A stretch of DNA of 8,588 bases from Clostridia bacterium (GTDB taxonomy: Bacteria > Bacillota > DSM-521 > Neomoorellales > Neomoorellaceae): contig JAAYGJ010000026.1 of assembly GCA_012727745.1 (NCBI GenBank), positions 1 through 8,588 on the forward strand, given 5' to 3'. The notes under the pieces are model-generated. The model did not search any database. It was not told where the DNA came from and worked only from the letters and a program-made list of their open reading frames with translations. Position numbers and translations under genes: made by a program. Every line of letters starts with the position of its first letter. Positions within the stretch are counted from its first letter, which is position 1. This document shows, in pieces, positions 1-4,569 of the stretch.

Positions 1-77
1 GACCCCCGGGGGCTGTTGCAGCCCGGGTCCGGGTTAGCGGCGATGATAGCCCCAACGGCCGTGTTAAAGCGATAGGG
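1..77 (-). pseudogene. LysM-like remnant, cut by the window edge
   Basis: Reading the minus strand past the stop of the SleB-like gene, in the same frame, gives PYRFNTAVGAIIAANPDPG and a few further residues. This resembles the middle of a LysM peptidoglycan-binding repeat, in which a short 'RFGTTV..IIAANPG' stretch is typical. No start codon lies between the TAA stop at 80-78 and this stretch, so it is not the beginning of a new gene. It may be the tail of a longer ancestral SleB-LysM protein cut off by a stop, a decayed neighbouring gene, or coincidence. Only about 25 residues are visible, so confidence is low. Confidence 0.35.
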
Positions 78-701
78 TTAACCTACAAAAAGGTGGTTGC
101 CAAGGCTTAATTTGACCGGTTTTTGCCGCAGCCACTGGTTATAGGTTTTTTGGGGGTTAAAGAAAAAAAGAGCGCCGTAGGTAGGGTCAGCACCTAGCAG
201 GGCTTGTTCAGCAGCCCGCAGGGATTCAGGACTGGGCTGGTAAATGCTGTCCAGACGCCAGTTAGCTACCGATTCGAATTGATGCGGTTCCATGATTACT
301 TCGTAGATTGAGTTGGGGAATGAATGATGCAAGACACGGTTAACTACTACTGCTCCTACAGCTACCTTACCTATGAAACTTTCTGCTTCTGCTTCAGCCT
401 CAATTAACCTGGCCAGCAGAAAGAGGTCGTTTTTTGTGGCAGGAATAATGTAAGTTTTTTTTGGCGGTTCTTTTTCCGGTTGAGGGGCTTCCGCTGCCGG
501 GGCAGGGCTTTCTTTCGTGGTACCGGCAGGCACATCTTTTTTTATTGGCTCAGTTTCTAGTACAGGCTGTTCTTTTTTAACTTCAGCAGCATCTTTAGCT
601 TTTTTCTGGGCTTCTTTACCTGGAAGCTTTTGGTCCTTGTGGGAAGGCGGACCCTGGGGAGTAACATTGGCTGGACGGTTTTTCCAGAGTATCATTCGCA
701 A
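78..701 (-). CDS. SleB-type cell wall hydrolase (spore cortex-lytic family)
   Basis: This 207-residue protein has a C-terminal hydrolase domain of the SleB/Hydrolase_2 family (residues about 90-207). These enzymes act as lytic transglycosylases on peptidoglycan, in many spore formers on the cortex during germination. Visible family features are LLARLIEAEAEAES at 95-108, where E103 aligns with the catalytic glutamate, then the VAVGAVVVNRV stretch, QFESV at 141-145 and the aromatic FFFNP near 179-183. Residues 10-85 form a charged, low-complexity linker rich in K, E, P and A. There is no visible signal peptide, membrane segment or N-terminal PG_binding_1 domain, unlike classical SleB, so export or spore localisation is unexplained. 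The TTG at 701-699 is chosen because AGGAGG lies 7 bases upstream; an ATG two codons later (695) is the alternative at 13 bases. The gene is divergent from gyrA. I give no symbol because the domain layout differs from true SleB and CwlJ is a relative. Confidence 0.85.
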   Translation of the reverse strand: MRMILWKNRPANVTPQGPPSHKDQKLPGKEAQKKAKDAAEVKKEQPVLETEPIKKDVPAGTTKESPAPAAEAPQPEKEPPKKTYIIPATKNDLFLLARLIEAEAEAESFIGKVAVGAVVVNRVLHHSFPNSIYEVIMEPHQFESVANWRLDSIYQPSPESLRAAEQALLGADPTYGALFFFNPQKTYNQWLRQKPVKLSLGNHLFVG

Positions 702-704
702 CTA

Positions 705-713
705 TCCCCCTCC
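705..713 (-). promoter_or_regulatory. Ribosome binding site that favours the TTG start
   Basis: The minus strand reads AGGAGGGGG just upstream of the SleB-like gene. The AGGAGG core is 7 bases from TTG (701) and 13 from ATG (695), so spacing favours TTG. This is directly visible; the preference is inference. Confidence 0.7.
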
Positions 714-759
714 TAGATACTATCTACAGACAACTGTTATCAGTCTTTTTTCTGAGAAG

Positions 760-788
760 TTGTCTTTGAGCATAGAAATGGTTATAAT
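760..788 (+). promoter_or_regulatory. Near-consensus sigma-A promoter facing gyrA
   Basis: A -35 element TTGTCT (760-765, 4 of 6 matches) is separated by exactly 17 bases from a perfect -10 TATAAT (783-788). Transcription would start near 795. It is the strongest housekeeping promoter in the gap between the SleB-like gene and gyrA, and it points toward gyrA, but an intrinsic terminator lies about 100 bases downstream. It may therefore drive a short RNA, or gyrA through partial read-through. Confidence 0.7.
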
Positions 789-794
789 TATACT

Positions 795-887
795 ATGAAC
801 ATATATTTGCCAGTGTTACAGCGGGCGCAATTTACCAACCGGACCCGGTTAATTAACTCGCCGTCAGTTTATCTTACACCACTATAA
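795..887 (+). CDS. Possible 30-codon leader ORF, possibly leaderless
   Basis: An ATG at 795-797 falls at the predicted transcription start of the promoter at 760-788. It opens 30 codons (MNIYLPVLQRAQFTNRTRLI and ten more residues, ending TPL) that stop at 885-887, ten bases before a terminator hairpin. There is no Shine-Dalgarno sequence, so translation would have to be leaderless. The sequence matches no family I recognise. The placement promoter - short ORF - terminator - gene is the layout of an attenuator, but there is no run of one amino acid that would name the signal. It may simply be a chance ORF in a small RNA. Confidence 0.25.
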   Translation: MNIYLPVLQRAQFTNRTRLINSPSVYLTPL

Positions 888-896
888 CCAGCCTTT

Positions 897-918
897 CGGG
901 GGCCAGGCCCCCGTTTTT
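897..918 (+). terminator. Intrinsic terminator upstream of gyrA
   Basis: A perfect 7-bp GC stem (CGGGGGC at 897-903, GCCCCCG at 907-913) with a three-base loop is followed directly by five T (914-918). This is a strong factor-independent terminator on the plus strand. It lies between the promoter at 760-788 and gyrA, where no protein gene of normal size ends, which is unusual. It would end a transcript of about 120 bases, or act as a conditional terminator in the gyrA leader. Confidence 0.8.
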
Positions 919-1081
919 ATGTATAAAGGGCTTAGGAAAACAATTGGCCCATTTCTGGGGAAAATAATGATTATGAACTTGCCAGATAATTGAGCTGGAT
1001 TTACCGATAGGCTGATAGGACGGAAAGTATATTACAGTTGCACTAGAGCCAGGAAAGGAATTGGGGAGAAGGTGATGCTTT
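919..1081 (+). other. gyrA upstream region, no gene seen
   Basis: No convincing ORF or structured RNA was found here. A TATATT at 1028-1033 could be a -10 element for gyrA but has no good -35 at 16-18 bases. The gyrA promoter therefore remains uncertain: either this weak site or read-through from 760-788. Confidence 0.3.
1063..1076 (+). promoter_or_regulatory. Extended Shine-Dalgarno that decides the TTG start of gyrA
   Basis: GGGGAGAAGGTGAT is complementary to the 3' end of 16S rRNA (the GGTGAT part extends the core) and ends 5 bases before TTG at 1082. The nearby GTG (1072) and ATG (1075) are in another frame and meet a stop after a few codons. A TGA at 1073-1075 closes the gyrA frame just upstream, so TTG is the earliest possible start. 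Confidence 0.8.
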
Positions 1082-3496
1082 TTGGCCTTATTTGAAGGGA
1101 AAATTATAGATGTAAATTTAGAAGAAGAAATGAAGCGTTCATATATTGATTATGCTATGAGCGTCATTGTCGGCCGGGCTTTGCCTGATGTGCGCGACGG
1201 CCTCAAGCCTGTTCACCGGCGCATCCTTTACGCCATGTATGAGGAAGGGCTGACGCCGGATAAGCCGTATAAGAAATCTGCCGTTGTTGTTGGTACGGTG
1301 CTGGCCCGTTATCATCCCCACGGTGATGCGGCTGTCTATGAAAGCATGGTCCGCCTGGCCCAGGATTTTAACTGTCGTTACCTGCTGGTCGACGGTCATG
1401 GCAACTTCGGCTCTATCGATGGAGATGCAGCGGCAGCCATGCGCTATACTGAGGCTAGACTAGCTAAGATGGCCATGGCCATGCTGGCTGATATTGATAA
1501 AGAAACGGTTGACTTTATCGATAACTACGACGGCAGCTTGAAAGAACCGGTAGTATTGCCGGCGCGTATTCCCCAGTTGCTGGTTAATGGTTCGGCCGGG
1601 ATCGCAGTAGGCATGGCTACCAATATTCCGCCCCACAACCTGGGAGAAGTTATTGACGCCCTGGTTTACTTGATCGATAAGCCACAAGCAGGATTGAAGG
1701 AACTTACTAAGATTATTAAGGGGCCTGATTTTCCAACTGCCGGGCTGATCATCGGCCGTGAAGGTATCAGAAATGCCTATCGCACCGGGCGTGGCAGTAT
1801 CAAGATACGGGCTAAAACTCAGATCGAAACTTTGAGCAATGGCAAGAGCCAGATTATAGTATCTGAGATACCTTACCAGGTTAACAAAGCTCGCCTGGTG
1901 GAAAGCATTGGCGACTTGGTACGGGAGAAAAAAATTGACGGGATTGTTGATTTACGGGATGAATCTGACCGGACTGGCCTGCGGATAGTAATAGAGCTGC
2001 GCCGGGATGTTCAACCCAAGGTGATTTTGAACCAGCTTTTTAAGCATACCAAACTGCAGGACAATTTCGGTGTTATCATGCTGGCACTGGTAGATGGCCG
2101 GCCGCGGGTGCTTAATTTAAAGGAAATGCTCACCCTTTACCTCGAACACCAAAAAGAGGTCATTATTCGCCGTACCCGCTATTTGCTGATACAGGCGGAA
2201 AACAGAGCCCATATTGTCGCCGGCCTGCGTATTGCCATTCAGTTTCTGGACGAAGTGATAAAAATTATTCGCCAGTCGCAAAACGAACCCCAGGCCTGCC
2301 GCAGGTTAACGGAAAGGTTCGCTTTAAGCGATATTCAAGCAAAAGCTATAGTTGATATGCGCCTGGGACGTCTGACAGCCCTAGAGAGGGAAAAGCTGGA
2401 GGCTGAATGGGAAGAACTGCAAAAACGGATAGCAAATTATAAGGAAATCCTGGGCAGTGAAGCCAAAGTTTTTGCTATCATCCGGCAGGAATTGTTGGAA
2501 AACAAGGAGAAATACGCCGACCCGCGCCGAACCCAGATAGTGTCTGAGGAGGAAAGCCTGGAAATAGAAGACTTGATCGCCCGGGAAGATATTGTAGTAA
2601 CCCTGACCCACCGGGGTTATATTAAACGGATGCCGGTAGACACTTACCGCAACCAGAAACGGGGCGGGCGGGGCATACAGGCCATTGGCACCCGCGAAGA
2701 AGATTTTGTAGAGACATTATTTGTCACAACTACCCACCATTACCTGCTGTTCTTTACCAACTATGGCCGGGTTTTTCGCCTGCGGGGCTATGAGATACCG
2801 GAGGCGGGGCGCCAGGCCAAGGGCATACCGTTGGTAAACTTGCTTTATCTCAATAAGGGGGAGTCTATCACTGCAGTAATCCCTATCCGCGATATGGAGG
2901 ATGAGGGCTACCTCTTTATGGCAACTAAGAAGGGCATAGTGAAAAAAACCCTGCTGTCCGAATATAACACCTCGCGGCGCGACGGCTTGATTGCCATTAA
3001 CCTTGAAAATGATGATGAACTCATCGGGGTAGTACGTACTGAAGGAGACGATGAGGTTATCCTGGCAACCCGCCAGGGTAAGGCTATCCGCTTTAGCGAG
3101 AAAGAAGTCCGCAGCACGGGACGCAGTACCCGTGGCGTGAAGGGTATTGCTCTTGAAGGGGATAATGAAGTTGTTGGTATGAGCCGGGTCAGAGCAGGGG
3201 CTGAGCTGCTGGTGGTGTCGGAAAATGGCTTTGGCAAGCGTACGCCTTTAGAAGAATACCGGACTCAAGGCCGGGGCGGTAAAGGAATCATTACTATGAA
3301 CGTTACCGAGCGTACCGGTCCGGTGGTAGCAGTTGCTGTTGTTTTTGAAGAAGATGAGCTGATGTTAATTTCGGCTGAGGGCATCCTAATCCGTATTGAA
3401 GTTAAAGATATATCTCGCCAGAGCCGCAATACCCAGGGAGTCACATTGATGCGGATGGACAATGATCGTGTAGTGGCGATGGCTAGAGTGCATTAG
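1082..3496 (+). CDS. gyrA: DNA gyrase subunit A
   Basis: GyrA is the DNA-breaking and rejoining subunit of DNA gyrase (A2B2), the cytoplasmic type II topoisomerase that introduces negative supercoils using ATP bound by GyrB. The 804 residues match normal Gram-positive length. The N-terminal breakage-reunion domain (about 1-490) shows SYIDYAMSVIVGRALPDVRDG, KPVHRRILYAM, YHPHGDAAVYE and AAAMRYTEARL with catalytic Tyr122. The C-terminal six-bladed DNA-wrapping domain (about 500-804) begins with a GyrA-box, QKRGGRG at 525-531, which argues for gyrase rather than ParC. There is no acidic C-terminal tail as in E. coli. Residue 83, usually Ser in the quinolone region, is Ala, with Glu at 87. The TTG start is set by the extended ribosome site and an in-frame stop upstream. 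gyrB is not adjacent; a divergent SleB-like gene lies upstream. No strong terminator follows the TAG stop. Confidence 0.98.
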   Translation: MALFEGKIIDVNLEEEMKRSYIDYAMSVIVGRALPDVRDGLKPVHRRILYAMYEEGLTPDKPYKKSAVVVGTVLARYHPHGDAAVYESMVRLAQDFNCRYLLVDGHGNFGSIDGDAAAAMRYTEARLAKMAMAMLADIDKETVDFIDNYDGSLKEPVVLPARIPQLLVNGSAGIAVGMATNIPPHNLGEVIDALVYLIDKPQAGLKELTKIIKGPDFPTAGLIIGREGIRNAYRTGRGSIKIRAKTQIETLSNGKSQIIVSEIPYQVNKARLVESIGDLVREKKIDGIVDLRDESDRTGLRIVIELRRDVQPKVILNQLFKHTKLQDNFGVIMLALVDGRPRVLNLKEMLTLYLEHQKEVIIRRTRYLLIQAENRAHIVAGLRIAIQFLDEVIKIIRQSQNEPQACRRLTERFALSDIQAKAIVDMRLGRLTALEREKLEAEWEELQKRIANYKEILGSEAKVFAIIRQELLENKEKYADPRRTQIVSEEESLEIEDLIAREDIVVTLTHRGYIKRMPVDTYRNQKRGGRGIQAIGTREEDFVETLFVTTTHHYLLFFTNYGRVFRLRGYEIPEAGRQAKGIPLVNLLYLNKGESITAVIPIRDMEDEGYLFMATKKGIVKKTLLSEYNTSRRDGLIAINLENDDELIGVVRTEGDDEVILATRQGKAIRFSEKEVRSTGRSTRGVKGIALEGDNEVVGMSRVRAGAELLVVSENGFGKRTPLEEYRTQGRGGKGIITMNVTERTGPVVAVAVVFEEDELMLISAEGILIRIEVKDISRQSRNTQGVTLMRMDNDRVVAMARVH

Positions 3497-3534
3497 CCTT
3501 GTACCGAGCCAGCACGGTAAACGATATTTATTAT
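3497..3534 (+). other. gyrA 3' flank with a weak hairpin
   Basis: TACCG (3502-3506) and CGGTA (3515-3519) could pair around an 8-base loop, but no T run follows, so it is not a convincing terminator. gyrA transcripts may run on into the decayed DNA beyond. Confidence 0.25.
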
Positions 3535-3564
3535 AAAGGTTATTGCGTAAGGGAAATTGCTGTA
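3535..3564 (+). repeat. Left copy of a direct repeat flanking the aldehyde dehydrogenase segment
   Basis: This 30-base copy of the pdxS leader is matched by 6154-6183 (27 of 30 identical). Together with the pdxS coding match immediately to its right, it frames a segment of about 2.6 kb that contains the sigma-54 activator remnant, the sigma-54 promoter and the aldehyde dehydrogenase gene. Confidence 0.8.
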
Positions 3565-3680
3565 TCGGCTGACATCCGTGCCGCTGGGAGTGTTGCCTCC
3601 ATGGTTGATTCCACTGTTATTTTAAGGATTATGGAGGTTATGGAGGCAGTGTCGCTCCCGGTTATGGCTAAAGCCCCGCT
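3535..3680 (+). pseudogene. Decayed, internally deleted copy of the pdxS 5' region
   Basis: Bases 3535-3564 match 6154-6183 in front of intact pdxS at 27 of 30 positions. Bases 3565 to about 3677 match 6420 to about 6520 inside pdxS at roughly 85%. In protein terms, ADIRAAGSVASMVDSTVILR aligns with PdxS residues from 52 onward (ADIRAAGGVARMADPTVILR), and LPVMAKA covers the active-site lysine region (K83 in the intact copy). The 236 bases lying between the two matched parts of the intact copy, including its start codon and ribosome site, are absent here. A 9-base tandem duplication (3631-3639 and 3640-3648) adds three codons. The fragment reads open from a TTG at 3499 but has no ribosome site and only a small slice of the TIM barrel, so it cannot encode a working enzyme. 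Several differences in the leader part are transitions toward A or T, as expected of decay. Confidence 0.85.
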
Positions 3681-3720
3681 TTGGTACTTGTGTATTTTAT
3701 ACAAAATTTTTATTTCTTGC

Positions 3721-4026
3721 AGCGGTACAGCCGCAAATGTAGAACAGATTTTAATGGCTTACGATTGGCCGGGTAACGTCCGTAAAGAATGTTATTGAAA
3801 GGCCAGTAATATTAACTAAAGATGAAATTATCGGATGTGAAAATCTTACTAATGATCTATTACAGGATAAGGGAATCTTTTTAAATAAATTAGGGCGTGA
3901 AGAGTTGGAGACAATACTGTGCCAAAACAAGTATAATATTTCTAAAACGGCTAGGGAGTTAAGGTGGCTAGGAATACATTATATAAGCGTACTCGTTTAT
4001 TGGGAGTTAAGATCAAAAAGACCTAA
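3721..4026 (+). pseudogene. C-terminal remnant of a sigma-54-dependent transcriptional activator
   Basis: The fragment starts with NVEQILMAYDWPGNVR (to 3783), the hallmark at the end of the AAA+ domain of NtrC-family activators. The frame then breaks. Where these proteins read RELKNVIER, about five bases are missing (3784-3787), so NVIERPVILTKDEIIG resumes at 3788 in another frame. A Fis-type helix-turn-helix follows (REELETILCQNKYNISKTAREL). A second slip near 3960-3969, apparently one lost base, moves the rest back to the first frame, where RNTLYKRTRLLGVKIKKT ends at TAA 4024-4026. The sensor region and nearly all of the AAA+ domain (Walker A and B, GAFTGA loop) are absent, so the fragment could not activate sigma-54 polymerase. 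It lies directly upstream of a sigma-54 promoter, the usual place for such a regulator. The exact left limit is uncertain (3700-3740). Confidence 0.88.
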
Positions 4027-4068
4027 TAACATAGATATAATTCATAATAGGGCAAGGGGTCTATGTTA
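4027..4068. repeat. Inverted repeat after the activator remnant
   Basis: TAACATAG (4027-4034) and CTATGTTA (4061-4068) form a perfect 8-bp inverted repeat around 26 bases. It begins right after the ancestral stop of the activator. It has no T run, so it is a poor terminator. Its role is unknown. Confidence 0.45.
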
Positions 4069-4137
4069 AAATTAAGGACAAGGAAATAAGCAAGAGGAAG
4101 GCGAAAATTCAATCAGAAAATAAAAAAGATTTTCGAG

Positions 4138-4149
4138 TTGCTTAAGCAA
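4138..4149. promoter_or_regulatory. Candidate activator-binding palindrome upstream of the sigma-54 promoter
   Basis: TTGCTTAAGCAA is a perfect 12-bp palindrome centred about 120 bases before the predicted sigma-54 transcription start (near 4263). NtrC-type activators bind dyads at this kind of distance. Position and symmetry are seen; function is inference. Confidence 0.3.
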
Positions 4150-4160
4150 GAAAAAATGAT

Positions 4161-4202
4161 TGTTCACTATACACCTAAAGGTGGTCAGTGAACAGTTTTT
4201 TT
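4161..4202 (+). terminator. Intrinsic terminator behind the activator remnant
   Basis: TGTTCACT (4161-4168) pairs with AGTGAACA (4187-4194). After a 3-by-3 internal loop, CACC pairs with GGTG around a TAAA loop. Seven T follow at 4196-4202. This isolates the sigma-54 promoter from transcription coming from gyrA and the remnants. The outer arms could also serve as a regulator dyad, since they lie about 70-100 bases before the sigma-54 start. Confidence 0.8.
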
Positions 4203-4236
4203 GTTTTTATTTTCACGTTTTCATTAGCATGCTTAA

Positions 4237-4252
4237 TGGCATAACTTTTGCA
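4237..4252 (+). promoter_or_regulatory. Sigma-54 (-24/-12) promoter for the aldehyde dehydrogenase
   Basis: TGGCAT (4237-4242), five bases, then TTGCA (4248-4252) matches the sigma-54 consensus TGGCAC-N5-TTGCA at all but one position. The invariant GG and GC are exactly 10 bases apart. Transcription should start near 4263. It lies between the remnant of a sigma-54 activator and the aldehyde dehydrogenase gene, which supports it strongly. The leader to the aldehyde dehydrogenase start would be about 300 bases. Such promoters cannot fire without an AAA+ activator, and the local one is broken. Confidence 0.8.
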
Positions 4253-4272
4253 TATTTACATAGGGTGAAGGA

Positions 4273-4449
4273 ATGAAAGGCAAAGGTTCAAACAGCTCCG
4301 CGGGGATTTTTTTAGCCTTAACATGTGTTCACCCCGCAGAAAATGGAGGTCAGATTCGCTCCAGGGGATGTAACTCCTTTTGTTTTGGTGAATTATTTAG
4401 CTGTTTTGGGCTCTTAAGTTTTTCGGAGGCAACTAGTTACAAATCTTAA
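4273..4449 (+). CDS. Possible small cysteine-containing protein, unknown function
   Basis: An ATG at 4273, only about ten bases after the predicted sigma-54 start, opens 58 codons ending at TAA 4447-4449. The protein begins MKGKGSNSSAGIFLALTCVH and has four cysteines (18, 33, 37, 44), with a C-N-S-F-C spacing in the middle and a hydrophobic patch near the end. The ribosome site is weak (GGGTGAAGGA overlaps the ideal spacing poorly). I recognise no family. It may be a real first gene of the sigma-54 operon, a leader peptide, or a chance ORF. The same DNA can form a long-loop hairpin (GCGGGG 4300-4305 with CCCCGC 4332-4337), so it may act as RNA instead. Confidence 0.3.
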   Translation: MKGKGSNSSAGIFLALTCVHPAENGGQIRSRGCNSFCFGELFSCFGLLSFSEATSYKS

Positions 4450-4569
4450 AATGCACAGTATAAACACGAACGCTAACAAAAATCTGGAGGCGCAGCCTCT
4501 TGTAAGTCTTAGGGTAATTCACAATATAACGGAAGAGGAATTATTATTTAAAGAAAGGATGAATAAATC
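4450..4569 (+). other. Leader just upstream of the aldehyde dehydrogenase gene
   Basis: There is no ORF in this AT-rich stretch. A small hairpin, GAGGC (4487-4491) with GCCTC (4495-4499), has no T run. An AAAGGA ribosome site near 4554-4559 lies about 10 bases before the ATG at 4570. No riboswitch class I know is visible. Confidence 0.4.

Noticed and set aside
517..798. A 93-residue frame on the plus strand across the SleB-like gene
   Set aside because: It lies mostly antisense to the hydrolase linker, has no ribosome site and gives low-complexity sequence.
791..820. A minus-strand sigma-G-like promoter (CATAGTA with TGTAAC 17 bases upstream) for the SleB-like gene
   Set aside because: The -10 fits forespore promoters, but the -35 is poor and it lies about 90 bases from the start. 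The same bases are better explained by the plus-strand TATAAT region.
3499..3798. A 99-residue open frame directly after gyrA
   Set aside because: It is a chimera of a pdxS slice, unrelated filler and the end of a sigma-54 activator domain, starting at a TTG with no ribosome site. It is treated as two pseudogene fragments.
4263..4560. A riboswitch in the aldehyde dehydrogenase leader
   Set aside because: No cobalamin, SAM, T-box or c-di-GMP core motif is visible; only weak hairpins are present.
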